A DNA stretch of 64,000 bases from DATJFQ01 sp035495555 (GCA_035495555.1 DATJFQ010000041.1:1-64000); one strand, 5' to 3'. Counted from the first letter of the stretch, positions 56,463 through 64,000 are shown. Numbers and translations are program-made. Notes: generated by a model not told the origin, from the letters alone.

Positions 56463-56516
56463 ACTAGTGCGCTAGTTGACTAGTGAACCCGATAACTAGT
56501 GCGCTACTATACTAGT
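56463..56516 (+). promoter_or_regulatory. four ACTAGT boxes at 16-bp steps: probable GntR operator and promoter
   Basis: The palindrome ACTAGT occurs at 56463, 56479, 56495 and 56511, exactly 16 bp apart. Pairs share ACTAGTGCGCTA, so the pattern is two 22-bp operators starting 32 bp apart (about three helical turns). A TATACT -10 box (56508-56513) overlaps the last one, 4 nt before the gntR ATG. Autoregulation by the adjacent repressor is likely. Confidence 0.65.
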
Positions 56517-56517
56517 C

Positions 56518-56880
56518 ATGCTCCTCGACTTGAAACGAGACGATCCGCGCCCGGTGTACCGCCGGATTGCCGATGAGGTGCAGCGGCAGGTCGCGATTGG
56601 TGTGCTGAAGCCGGGGGAGGCGCTGCCAGCTTCGAGGCATCTCGCCGCCGAGCTGAAGCTGAATCCCAACACTATCCAGCACGCCTACCGGACTCTGGTG
56701 CAGGAGGGGACGATCGAAATGCGCAAAGGCTTGGGGGCGTTCGTCGCCCCCGCCCCGCGGACCTCACGGCAAAGGCCTGAAGTGCTGGCGCGGCAGATCG
56801 CGGAGCGAGCCCTGAGGGAAGCCTTCAGCCACGGCGTGCTGGCGAGCGATCTCAAGAAGGCGCTGGACGAGATTTCCTGA
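56518..56880 (+). CDS. GntR-family transcriptional regulator, YtrA subfamily
   Basis: The 120-residue protein has an N-terminal winged HTH (PVYRRIADEVQRQVAIGVLKPGEALPASRHLAAELKLNPNTI split across residues 11-53, then HAYRTLVQEGTIEMRKGLGAFV) and only a short helical tail, which is the YtrA layout. YtrA-type genes usually precede an ABC transporter; here none follows, the next gene being convergent. It is probably a leaderless transcript. The effector is unknown. Confidence 0.92.
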   Translation: MLLDLKRDDPRPVYRRIADEVQRQVAIGVLKPGEALPASRHLAAELKLNPNTIQHAYRTLVQEGTIEMRKGLGAFVAPAPRTSRQRPEVLARQIAERALREAFSHGVLASDLKKALDEIS

Positions 56881-56921
56881 CGCGTCCTCAGGCGCGCGTG
56901 CGCGTGTTGAAGAACGACGAG

Positions 56922-58583
56922 CTACGCGGCCGGAAACGTAAGACTTCGGACGGTGAACTCCCCCGCTGATCCGGGAACCGCGTTTGTCAGGTCGACGACG
57001 AGCAGGACGGCCGTGAGGGACGACGTGGCGGGGGCCGCGCTCCCGCCGTCCATCGAACGCATCGCGGCGAGAGGGATACGATACAGCCTGTCTGAGGGAT
57101 CCAGATAGACAGACTGTCCCCACCGGCGGCTGTCCGCCGTTCGTACCTGAATGGAAATCCGCATGGGACGGGTGGACGCGAGAGCAGCCTCTATCGCCGT
57201 CACTCGCCCGTCGCGGACGTCTGTCTCGACCGCGACGTACGGACTCCGCGTGCGATCGGCGCCCAACCGGTACTCGACAACGAGGCCCCGCGGCCCTGAC
57301 CGCAGCGTCGCGTCAGACGAGGGCTCCTTCTCGACCCGCCATGGCAGCGGCGGCGCGAGCGCGCCGCTCCACGGAAGCGCAAAGCGCGACGCCTTTGTCG
57401 GTTCCGCGACGGGAGACGTGAAGACCTCGTTCGACACCATCCACGGAACGGGCGGCACCCCGGGGTCGCGGGGCAGATGCACTTCTACCCGATACGGGCC
57501 GCGCTCTCCCCCGCTCTGCCATTGCAACTCGGGCCCGCTCGTACGCGCGACTTCATGTCCCGCGTGGAACATGACGAGCTGCGCGTCCGGCGGCGCGAGG
57601 ACCCGCGCGTCCACGCTGGTTCCCGCGCGCCGAAGGTCCAGCAGTCCCGGCGTGGCAATCGCATCGACAACGGTGAAGACGCGGCCCGCGCGAATCGCAT
57701 CGAGGAGATGCCGGGCGTCGAGTCCGGCGTCGCCCGTCAGGGGACGATCGAGTACCACGCGGTTGCTGAACGTGCCGAAGCTCGCTTCGTAGCTGGGCAC
57801 GCTGAGTCGAAAGCGACCGGCCGCCGCACCGGATTCCTCCGCGCGCTGCCCGATGCCGCCGTGCGCATCGGCACCAGCGAGCGCCACGATCGGACGGGAC
57901 GAGGACCACCGGTCCCATCGGGCGAGCGTCGCCGGACGATCGAGCAACTGCGCGAGCGCCTCGCTTGGACGCACGAAATACGCGACGGCCGCGCGAGCCA
58001 GGGTCAGGCGGCTCTCATCCCGCCACTCGCTATCGCCGTTCATCCACTCGATCCCATCCACCGGAAGGGCGTCGGAGGTCCAGCGAAGGGCGGCCTTCGG
58101 CGAATCCGGATGGGCGGCAATGCCGAAACCTCCAAGCCTCGCCACGTCGTCGACGACCGCGTCCGCGAAGCCGCCGAGCGGATACGGCGCGCGAGGCATG
58201 TCGAGTGCTACGTAGTGACCGTCGGTCGTGCTGATCTCGACGGCATCGATGCAGAGCACCCCGCCGATGTAAGCGGGCGCGTCCGGAGAATGCGTACCGT
58301 CTCCGTGGTCGGTGAAGATGACGAATCCCAGGCCCGCGCGCGCCGCAGCGGCAGCAATCGCTGTCGTGTCGCCGCTTCCGTCGGACCGATTCGAATGAAC
58401 GTGATACGCGCCGGCGACCGTGCGCGACGCGAGGTCGCGCCACTCGGCCGGCACGGAGACGCGCTCGGCGCGCGCAGGTACGAGGGAATAAACGGCGCTG
58501 GCCAGGACCGCCGCCAGCGCCAGGAGAATTGCAGATTTGAGATTGAAGATTGCAGATTGATTTTTGATTGGCGATTGAATCAC
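56922..58583 (-). CDS. PHP-domain metallohydrolase (CehA/McbA-like), secreted
   Basis: After a hydrophobic signal segment (ILLALAAVLASAVYSLVPARA) the protein has a PHP phosphoesterase domain: AYHVHSNRSDGSGD near residue 60, IFTDHGDGTH near 90, EISTTDGHYVALD near 117, GIAAHPDSPK near 155 and ALAGADAHGG near 236, giving the metal-binding His/Asp set. Residues about 300-553 form beta-rich C-terminal domains. Hydrolysis of a phosphoester or carbamate is possible; substrate unknown. The only in-frame start upstream is GTG 58583, inside a heptad array, so the first 19 residues are repeat-encoded. Confidence 0.78.
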   Translation of the reverse strand: MIQSPIKNQSAIFNLKSAILLALAAVLASAVYSLVPARAERVSVPAEWRDLASRTVAGAYHVHSNRSDGSGDTTAIAAAAARAGLGFVIFTDHGDGTHSPDAPAYIGGVLCIDAVEISTTDGHYVALDMPRAPYPLGGFADAVVDDVARLGGFGIAAHPDSPKAALRWTSDALPVDGIEWMNGDSEWRDESRLTLARAAVAYFVRPSEALAQLLDRPATLARWDRWSSSRPIVALAGADAHGGIGQRAEESGAAAGRFRLSVPSYEASFGTFSNRVVLDRPLTGDAGLDARHLLDAIRAGRVFTVVDAIATPGLLDLRRAGTSVDARVLAPPDAQLVMFHAGHEVARTSGPELQWQSGGERGPYRVEVHLPRDPGVPPVPWMVSNEVFTSPVAEPTKASRFALPWSGALAPPLPWRVEKEPSSDATLRSGPRGLVVEYRLGADRTRSPYVAVETDVRDGRVTAIEAALASTRPMRISIQVRTADSRRWGQSVYLDPSDRLYRIPLAAMRSMDGGSAAPATSSLTAVLLVVDLTNAVPGSAGEFTVRSLTFPAA

Positions 58584-58643
58584 TAATTAACCATCAATCA
58601 GCAATCTGCAACCATCAATCTGCAATCTGCAATCTGCAATTCA
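58526..58643. repeat. heptad repeat hairpin (GATTGCA type) at the start of the PHP gene
   Basis: Left part 58526-58583 (GATTTGA, GATTGAA, GATTGCA, GATTGAT) lies inside the PHP ORF. The right part 58584-58641 (CAATCAG, CAATCTG, CAATCTG, CAATCTG) lies in the spacer to metK. The arms pair over a long stretch. It supplies the start codon and n-region of the PHP protein's signal peptide. Confidence 0.85.
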
Positions 58644-58649
58644 CGGCGG

Positions 58650-59801
58650 CTAGAGACCGGCGTCGGCGCGAAGACCTGCCGCCTTGTCAGACCTTTCCCA
58701 CGTGAACTCCGGCTCCGTCCGGCCGAAATGACCGAACGCGGCCGTCTTCTTGTAGATCGGCCGACGGAGATCGAGTGACTCGATGATGCCGCGCGGCGTG
58801 AGCTTGAAATGCGCGCGGACGAGTTCGCTGATCTTCTCGTCGGCAACCGCTCCGGTCCCGAACGTATCGATCAGGACCGACACCGGCTCGGCGACGCCAA
58901 TCGCATACGCGAGCTGCACCATGCAGCGCTCGGCGAGTCCGGCGGCTACGACATTCTTGGCGACGTAGCGCGCCATGTAGCACGCCGACCGATCCACCTT
59001 CGTCGGATCCTTGCCCGAGAACGCGCCGCCGCCGTGGGGCGCCGCCCCCCCGTACGTGTCGACGATAATTTTTCGTCCGGTCACGCCGGCATCACCGTGC
59101 GGGCCGCCGACGACGAAGCGCCCGGTCGGGTTGATCAGCACGCGCGTGTTGCTGTCCATCATGTCGGCCGGAATCACCCGGCTGACGATATTGTCGAGAA
59201 TGTCCTCACGGAGTGTCTCGTTGCTGACGGTCGAGCTGTGCTGGGTCGACACGACGACCGTGTCCACGCGAACGGGCTTGCCGCGGTCGTACTCGACCGA
59301 GACCTGCGACTTGCCGTCCGGCCTCAGGTACTCGAGCACGCCGTCGCGGCGCGCGCAGGACAGCCCCTTCACGAGCTTGTGCGCGAGCATGATCGGCATC
59401 GGCATCAGTTCCGGCGTCTCGGTACACGCGTAGCCGAACATCATGCCCTGGTCGCCGGCGCCGCCTGGATCGACGCCCTGCGCGATGTCGGGCGACTGCT
59501 CGTGAATGGACGACAGCACGGCGCAGGTTTCCGAATCGAACCCGAACTTCGCGCGCGTGTAGCCGACTTCCTTGATGGTCTCACGGACGATTTTCGGAAA
59601 GTCGACGTAGCAATTCGTGGTGATTTCGCCCGCGATGATCGCAAGGCCGGTCGTGACGAGCGTCTCGCACGCCACCCGGCCAACCGGGTCCTGCGCCAGA
59701 ATGGCATCGAGGATGGAATCGGAAATCTGGTCGGCGATCTTGTCCGGGTGGCCTTCCGTTACGGACTCCGACGTGAAGAGATAACGACCGTTACGGCTCA
59801 T
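58650..59801 (-). CDS. metK: S-adenosylmethionine synthetase
   Basis: It makes S-adenosylmethionine from methionine and ATP. The 383-residue protein has ESVTEGHPDKIADQISDSIL near residues 11-30, GAGDQGMMFGYA near 112-123, the P-loop-like GGGAFSGKDPTKVDRSACYMA split near 252-272 and GTGAVADEKISEL near 312. All substrate and Mg/K contacts seem present. There is no SAM riboswitch in the short 48-nt gap to xerD, from which it may be expressed. Confidence 0.98.
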   Translation of the reverse strand: MSRNGRYLFTSESVTEGHPDKIADQISDSILDAILAQDPVGRVACETLVTTGLAIIAGEITTNCYVDFPKIVRETIKEVGYTRAKFGFDSETCAVLSSIHEQSPDIAQGVDPGGAGDQGMMFGYACTETPELMPMPIMLAHKLVKGLSCARRDGVLEYLRPDGKSQVSVEYDRGKPVRVDTVVVSTQHSSTVSNETLREDILDNIVSRVIPADMMDSNTRVLINPTGRFVVGGPHGDAGVTGRKIIVDTYGGAAPHGGGAFSGKDPTKVDRSACYMARYVAKNVVAAGLAERCMVQLAYAIGVAEPVSVLIDTFGTGAVADEKISELVRAHFKLTPRGIIESLDLRRPIYKKTAAFGHFGRTEPEFTWERSDKAAGLRADAGL

Positions 59802-59849
59802 GTTCGGCGGAAACTCCTTGGCTAAAACCTTCCAACTCTAGCACATGCC

Positions 59850-60815
59850 TCACTTCCTCGGGTGAAATTTGTCGTACACCGCTCGAAGCCGCGCTTCGAG
59901 CACGTGGGTGTAAATCTGGGTCGTCGACAGGTCGGCATGTCCGAGCATCATCTGGATCGCGCGCAGGTCCGCGCCGCGATCCAGCAGGTGCGTGGCAAAC
60001 GAATGGCGCAGCACGTGCGGACTGATGTCGTGCGTGATCCCTGCCTCGAGGCCGTAGCGCTTCAGGATTTTCCAGAACCCCACGCGCGAGAGCTGGCCTC
60101 CCCCGTTCGCGTTGACGAACAGCCAGTTGGACTTGCGCCCCTTGAGCAGCGGGGGGCGGGCGTCTTTCACGTACCGGCCGACCCACTCGGCGGCCACGCT
60201 GCCGAACGGGACGATGCGTTGTTTGTCCCCTTTGCCGACGCACGTCAGATAGCCGGCGTCGAGGCTGAGATCCCCAGGCCTCAACGACAGCAATTCGCTG
60301 ACGCGCAGCCCGGTCGCGTAGAGCACCTCGATGAGGGCCTTGTCGCGAACACCGCGCGGCGTGCTGACGTCGGGCTGTGCCAGCAGGCGTTCCACCTCGT
60401 CCATGTCCAGGTACTTCGGGAGCGCCGGCCATGCCCGCGGCGCGCGCAGGTCTTCGGCAGGATCCGCGGTAATGGCTTTCTCGAGCAGCAGAAAGCGGAA
60501 GAACCCGCGGACGGATGCGACGGCTCGAGCCGCTGAGCGTGGCGACTGCCCCGCGCTCTGCAGATGCCGCACGAACGCTTCGAGGTCGGCACGCCGCAGT
60601 GCCTCGACGGCCTGTGCCTTCTTGTCGGCGAAATCCGCGAGCGCTGCGAGGTCACGTGCGTAGCTTTCGACGGTGTTCGGCGACACGCGCCGCACGTCGC
60701 GGAGATAGCTGATGTAGGTGTCGATCGAGATGGCGCAGTGTACTACGCCGCGCGAGTGGCCAGCCGCGAGTTGGGAATTGGCAATTGGGAGTTGGGAGTT
60801 GGGAATTAACTTCAA
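59850..60815 (-). CDS. xerD: site-specific tyrosine recombinase XerD
   Basis: XerD with XerC resolves chromosome dimers at dif. From AISIDTYISYLRDVRRVSPNTV the sequence follows XerD: an N-terminal SAM-like domain, then the catalytic set Arg in LYATGLRVSELLSLRP, Lys in CVGKGDKQRIVP, His-x-x-Arg in SPHVLRHSFATHLL, His in MLGHADLSTTQIYTHV and the nucleophilic Tyr about 20 residues from the end. No standard start exists near the expected N-terminus. TTG 60815 is the nearest plausible start and adds about 25 residues encoded partly by a heptad array. A candidate dif site is 6 kb away. Confidence 0.88.
   Translation of the reverse strand: MKLIPNSQLPIANSQLAAGHSRGVVHCAISIDTYISYLRDVRRVSPNTVESYARDLAALADFADKKAQAVEALRRADLEAFVRHLQSAGQSPRSAARAVASVRGFFRFLLLEKAITADPAEDLRAPRAWPALPKYLDMDEVERLLAQPDVSTPRGVRDKALIEVLYATGLRVSELLSLRPGDLSLDAGYLTCVGKGDKQRIVPFGSVAAEWVGRYVKDARPPLLKGRKSNWLFVNANGGGQLSRVGFWKILKRYGLEAGITHDISPHVLRHSFATHLLDRGADLRAIQMMLGHADLSTTQIYTHVLEARLRAVYDKFHPRK
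60771..60805. repeat. heptad array (TTGGGAA type) in the xerD 5' end
   Basis: Five contiguous heptads on the plus strand: TTGGGAA, TTGGCAA, TTGGGAG, TTGGGAG, TTGGGAA. They have no inverted partner. The word matches the array at 5751-5864. It lies in the predicted xerD N-terminal extension, between divergent xerD and murQ. Confidence 0.8.
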
Positions 60816-60826
60816 GTCCCCCGTGT

Positions 60827-60855
60827 TTGACAGCCTCTCCTCCGAGGAGTAACGT
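60827..60855 (+). promoter_or_regulatory. sigma-70 promoter for murQ
   Basis: TTGACA (60827-60832), a 17-bp spacer and TAACGT (60850-60855). The predicted start of transcription is near 60862, with a leader of about 45 nt. Confidence 0.55.
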
Positions 60856-60908
60856 CTTCGGCTGGCCTCGCGGGCGGGTGCGCCGTCGGGGCAGTGTTCG
60901 CAACCCCC

Positions 60909-61853
60909 ATGGCTACGCAGTCGAAGTGGCAGTCGCTCCCGACGGAGCAGATCAATCTCGCCAGTCTCGCGGTCGACAAGATGCCCGCGCGTGAAATCGT
61001 CGACCTGATGGTCAACGAGGATCGCAAGGTCGTCGCGGCCGTGCAGAAGGAGCGCGACAAGATCGCGCACGGCATCGAAATCATCACGCAGGCGCTGCGC
61101 AAGGGCGGCCGCGTCATCTTCGTCGGCGCCGGCACGAGCGGACGCCTGGGGGTCGTCGAAGCGGCCGAGATGCCGCCGACGTTCAGCACCCCCGCGCGTC
61201 TGGTGCAGGCGCTGATGGCGGGCGGACAGGCCGCCGTGTTCGAAGCACGTGAAGGCGTCGAGGACAACTACGAGGAAGGCGGCCGCAGCATCGGGCGGCT
61301 CCGCCTCTCGAGCCGCGACGTCGTCGTCGGTGTCTCGGCGAGCGGCATCACCCCGTTCGTCCGGGGCGCGCTGACGCGCGGGCGGAAGGCTGCTGCGAAA
61401 ATCATCTTCGTGACCTGCTGGCCTGGATCGGAGCTGCAGAACTTCGTGGACCTGATCATCGCCCCCGCCGTCGGTCCGGAGATCATTGCCGGGTCGACCC
61501 GCCTGAAGGCGGGCACCGCGACGAAGATGGTGCTGAACATGCTCACCACCGTCTCGATGATCAAGTGGGGAAAGACGTACGGCAATCTGATGGTCGACGT
61601 GAAGACCGGGTCGGAGAAGCTGAAGGACCGCGCACGACGGATCGTCAACGTCGTCACGGGCCTCTCGTACGAGGAAGCCGAGGCGTTGCTGAAGCGCGCG
61701 AAGTGGAACGTGAAGGCCGCGATTGTGATGCAGAAGACCGGGCTCACGCTGCCCCAGGCGCTGAAACGCCTCCGCTCGAACGACAACTCGGTCCGGGAAG
61801 CGATCGGCGAAGACATCGAGCCGAGGCTGCGTGAAATCCTCGGCGCGCGTTGA
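60909..61853 (+). CDS. murQ: N-acetylmuramic acid 6-phosphate etherase
   Basis: MurQ splits MurNAc-6-phosphate into GlcNAc-6-phosphate and lactate during peptidoglycan recycling. The 314-residue protein is a SIS-domain sugar isomerase-fold enzyme with VGAGTSGRLGVVEAAEMPPTF near residues 73-93 (catalytic Glu in the second half), EAREGVEDNYEEG near 112-124 (second Glu) and GPEIIAGSTRLKAGTATKMV near 192-211. ATG 60909 is chosen; a GTG at 60894 is possible. It faces nagB and a BadF-type kinase, forming an amino-sugar locus. Confidence 0.95.
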   Translation: MATQSKWQSLPTEQINLASLAVDKMPAREIVDLMVNEDRKVVAAVQKERDKIAHGIEIITQALRKGGRVIFVGAGTSGRLGVVEAAEMPPTFSTPARLVQALMAGGQAAVFEAREGVEDNYEEGGRSIGRLRLSSRDVVVGVSASGITPFVRGALTRGRKAAAKIIFVTCWPGSELQNFVDLIIAPAVGPEIIAGSTRLKAGTATKMVLNMLTTVSMIKWGKTYGNLMVDVKTGSEKLKDRARRIVNVVTGLSYEEAEALLKRAKWNVKAAIVMQKTGLTLPQALKRLRSNDNSVREAIGEDIEPRLREILGAR

Positions 61854-61885
61854 GTCGCGGCCCGCACACGCGCACCCCGCTCCAG

Positions 61886-62294
61886 CAAGCAACAGAAATC
61901 AGCTTCGTGGCTTTCGGGCCTTCGGGATCTGCGTGAATCGCTGTCGGCACGCGCATCGTCGCTCCAGCGACGATAGCGCGAGCGCGGTGGACACTGACGA
62001 TGCGCGAGAGCTGCTGAGAACGGCATTCGGTGTGAGCGCGACATCGGCCCACGGCTGGCCACATAGGCCCCGAAAGCCCGAAAATCCCGAAGCTACTTGC
62101 GAAAAGAAGTGGTCCCGGGCCAGAGCCAGTCCGCCCTCTCATGGAGGCTCGCGCGGTAAAACGCCGACGGGTGATTCTCTAAGGCAAGAGGAATCGGCTT
62201 CGTGGCCTTCGGGCCTTCGGGATCTGCGCGAAACGCCGTCGGCGTGCGCATCGTTGCTCCGGCGACGATGGCGCTGAGTGTCGGCACGGCCCGC
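61886..62294 (-). repeat. long intergenic repeat family, inverted copies
   Basis: One nearly full copy (about 61895-62105) and a partial copy (about 62188-62294) match the 53-kb unit read on the minus strand. Landmarks are AATCAGCTTCG, TCGGGCCTTCGGGATCTGCG, GCATTCGGTGTGAGCGC, GGCCCACGG and GGCCCCGAAAGCCCGAA. The partial copy runs up to the nagB stop. Nothing else is seen in this 440-bp gap between convergent murQ and nagB. Confidence 0.85.
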
Positions 62295-63056
62295 CTAACC
62301 ATGTAGTCCCCGAACGCCCAATTGGGCCGCCGGCTCGTCCAGCAGGATCTCCACCGCCCCGTGCAACTGTAAGAACGACGCCGGCAGTTTCGTCGTGATC
62401 GGGCCGTGGACGAGGCGCTCGACGCACTTCGCCTTCGACTTCCCTGTCGCAATCAGCACGAGCCGCCGTGCGCGCAGGATGCTGCCCATCCCCATCGACA
62501 GCGCTTCCTTCGGCACGCGGTCGACGTCTCCGCCAAACAGCGCCGCGTTGCTCCGCCGCGTGGACGCCTTCAGCGCGACACGATGCGTGCGCGACGCCAG
62601 ATCGCGGCCAGGCTCGTTGAACCCGATATGCCCGTTCGTGCCGATCCCGAGGATCTGAAGGTCAATTCCCCCGGCGCCGGCGATCGCGTCGTCGTAGCGC
62701 GCGCACTCGGCGTCGGCATCGGGGGCGCTGCCGTTGAGAAAATTGACCTGCTCTGGTCGTATGCCCGTTCGGCGGAACAGATGTTCCGTCATGAACGTGC
62801 GGTAGCTCCCGGGATCCGACGGTGGAAGGCCCCAGAACTCGTCGAGGTTGAAGGTCGTGACGTGGGAGAAATCCGCGCGGCCCCTGGCGTGGAGGGCGCC
62901 CAGATCGTGATACAGACGCACGGGCGTGCGCCCGGTCGCCAGCCCAAGCACCTGGCGCGGATGGTCGGCAAGGCTCGACGCGATGCGCTCGGCGAGCGAG
63001 CGCGCGAGCACACGCTCATCGCGAAAGACGGTAATGGTGAGATACGGATCGGACAT
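62295..63056 (-). CDS. nagB: glucosamine-6-phosphate deaminase
   Basis: NagB converts glucosamine-6-phosphate to fructose-6-phosphate and ammonia. The 253-residue protein has LGLATGRTPVRLYHDL near 37-52, the active-site FNLDEFWGL near 69-77, GIGTNGHIGFNEPG near 137-150 with the catalytic His, and VLIATGKSKAKCVERLV near 200. The last residues (GVRGLHG) extend into the neighbouring repeat. The gap to the upstream kinase is 45 nt on the same strand. Confidence 0.96.
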   Translation of the reverse strand: MSDPYLTITVFRDERVLARSLAERIASSLADHPRQVLGLATGRTPVRLYHDLGALHARGRADFSHVTTFNLDEFWGLPPSDPGSYRTFMTEHLFRRTGIRPEQVNFLNGSAPDADAECARYDDAIAGAGGIDLQILGIGTNGHIGFNEPGRDLASRTHRVALKASTRRSNAALFGGDVDRVPKEALSMGMGSILRARRLVLIATGKSKAKCVERLVHGPITTKLPASFLQLHGAVEILLDEPAAQLGVRGLHG

Positions 63057-63101
63057 AGACTGGCGTCGCGCAGGCGCTCGCGCCGGCGTTCCTCAGACCG
63101 G

Positions 63102-64000
63102 TCAGGCGGTTTGATATGCGGGGATGCACGCCCCGCCCCTCGCTTCCTGGATCGCGAGACGCACCGCACCGGTTGCGGGCTCGATCGCGAGAAGGTCCGT
63201 ATGGCTTCCCGGCGCAGCCAGCGTGAACCGCCTCCCGAGCTCCTCGCCGAGCCACGGCACCGACTTGTAGATGCCGCCCGCAAGGACGAACGGAAACGGT
63301 GTACCGACGAGCTGCAGCCGCCGTGCGACGGAGAGCGCCAGGGATTCGAGCTCGTCCGCACAGCCGCGCAGGATGCCGATGGCCACCGCATCGCCGGAGC
63401 TGAAGGCCGTCTGCACGCACTGCGCGAGCGCCGCAATGGTTGCGGCCCGAAGGGTGCCGGAGTAGACCTCGTGGATCAGGTCCTGCGCCCGTGGCACCTT
63501 GAAGTGGTCCAACAGAAGCTCGGTCAATGTCGTCGCCTGCCCGCGGCGATCGGCCTGCCGGAGGACGGCGCGGATCGCCGCGCGGCCGATCCAGTAGCCG
63601 CTCCCCTCGTCGCCCAGCACGAACCCCCAACCGCCGGCACGGGCGGCTTCGTTGTTCGCGTTGCGGCCGTATGAAATGGATCCCGTGCCGGCGATGACCA
63701 CGACTCCAGGCTGATCGGGTGCGCCGGCTTCGAGCGCAACGAGCGCGTCGTTGACGACCAGCACTCGGGCCTTGTAGCCGATGCGTCTCATGATCGCGCG
63801 CACGATCCGCGCATCGTCTGGCCGATCCACGCCCGCAATCCCAAGACAGATCGCCGCGGGCGTGACATCGCGGTCGCCGATGGCGTCCTCCATCACGTCG
63901 TGGAGCACCTTCTCCACTTCCAGCTCGCCGACGGCCTGGAGGTTCGCGCCGCCGCGGCGAGACTCGGAAAGGATTTCTCCTTCGATCGTGGCCAACTGGC
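63102..64000 (-). CDS. BadF/BadG-type sugar kinase, probable N-acetylglucosamine/MurNAc kinase (N-terminus outside window)
   Basis: The open frame runs off the right edge; its first visible residues (QLATIEGEILSESRRGGANLQ, split by the edge) correspond to about residue 15-35 of the family. The ATPase core has CLGIAGVDRP, VVNDALVALEAG, VIAGTGSISYGRNANN, GWGFVLGDEGSGYWIG and FVLAGGIYKSVPWL. This family includes NagK and MurK. With murQ and nagB next to it, phosphorylation of GlcNAc, MurNAc or glucosamine is likely; which one cannot be decided. Confidence 0.85.
   Translation of the reverse strand, partial: QLATIEGEILSESRRGGANLQAVGELEVEKVLHDVMEDAIGDRDVTPAAICLGIAGVDRPDDARIVRAIMRRIGYKARVLVVNDALVALEAGAPDQPGVVVIAGTGSISYGRNANNEAARAGGWGFVLGDEGSGYWIGRAAIRAVLRQADRRGQATTLTELLLDHFKVPRAQDLIHEVYSGTLRAATIAALAQCVQTAFSSGDAVAIGILRGCADELESLALSVARRLQLVGTPFPFVLAGGIYKSVPWLGEELGRRFTLAAPGSHTDLLAIEPATGAVRLAIQEARGGACIPAYQTA

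Noticed and set aside
56476..56481. TTGACT as the -35 box of gntR
   Set aside because: It is 23-26 bp from the possible -10 boxes, outside the normal 16-18 bp; it is better explained as part of the ACTAGT operator.
59802..59849. SAM riboswitch upstream of metK
   Set aside because: The gap to xerD is only 48 bp and shows no aptamer-like stems.
60816..61892. xerD as a 680-residue protein starting at 61892
   Set aside because: The extra N-terminal part is antisense of murQ with no family similarity; the recombinase begins near 60740.

Overview
The window is a high-GC, gene-dense stretch of bacterial chromosome from a diderm organism: it has an Lpt lipopolysaccharide-export set, Tol-Pal, and outer-membrane-type proteins. 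The gene order lptB-rpoN-hpf-hprK-rapZ-PTS, the very large NtrY-like kinase, the TPR/sigma-54 regulator and the overall protein style suggest Acidobacteriota, possibly Vicinamibacteria. That assignment is an inference, not proven here. Nearly all genes are housekeeping; I see no prophage, insertion sequence, CRISPR array or rRNA, and one tRNA.

Layout. 0-2 kb: urate-oxidase-like fragment (-), acyP, apt, tRNA-Arg(CCU), TPR membrane protein. 2-13.5 kb, all minus: PilZ protein, TPR/sigma-54 activator, agmatinase plus deoxyhypusine-synthase-like enzyme (a likely putrescine-to-homospermidine pair), a secreted metalloprotease, mutS. 13.5-16.5 kb (+): tsaB, rimI, a YdcH-like protein, psd, pssA. 16.5-20.4 kb (-): a 1319-residue NtrY-like sensor kinase. 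20.4-25.4 kb: membrane protein, aminotransferase, PQQ-propeller protein (-), guaA. 25.4-31.8 kb (+): dnaE, accA, recJ. 31.9-41.9 kb (+): an LptC/LptA-type fusion, lptB, rpoN, hpf, hprK, rapZ, then EIIA(Man), HPr and EI without any permease, and a cupin. 42-47.5 kb: ssb (+), then tolQ-tolR-tolA-tolB-pal-cpoB (-). 47.7-53 kb (+): recN, miaB, DUF151 nuclease, parA, parB. 53-57 kb: long tandem repeats, a candidate chromosomal dif site, an LptF-LptG fusion, a YtrA-type GntR regulator. 57-64 kb: PHP hydrolase, metK, xerD (-), murQ (+), nagB and a BadF-type amino-sugar kinase (-).

The main non-genic signals are three. First, a 28-bp site at 53844-53871 (minus) matches the E. coli dif site at 21 of 28 positions, including the core of the XerD arm; xerD itself lies about 6 kb away and most genes on each side point towards the site. 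Second, a dispersed repeat of about 230 bp occurs in tandem just left of this dif candidate and again at 61.9-62.3 kb in the opposite orientation. Third, at least nine intergenic arrays have a 7-bp period but different consensus words; most are folded into inverted pairs. Several abut start codons, and three contribute coding sequence at gene ends.

Many genes have a TANNNT-type -10 box only 4-16 nt before the start codon and little Shine-Dalgarno sequence, which suggests frequent leaderless or nearly leaderless mRNAs. Start sites given here were chosen by reading; none is experimentally tested.
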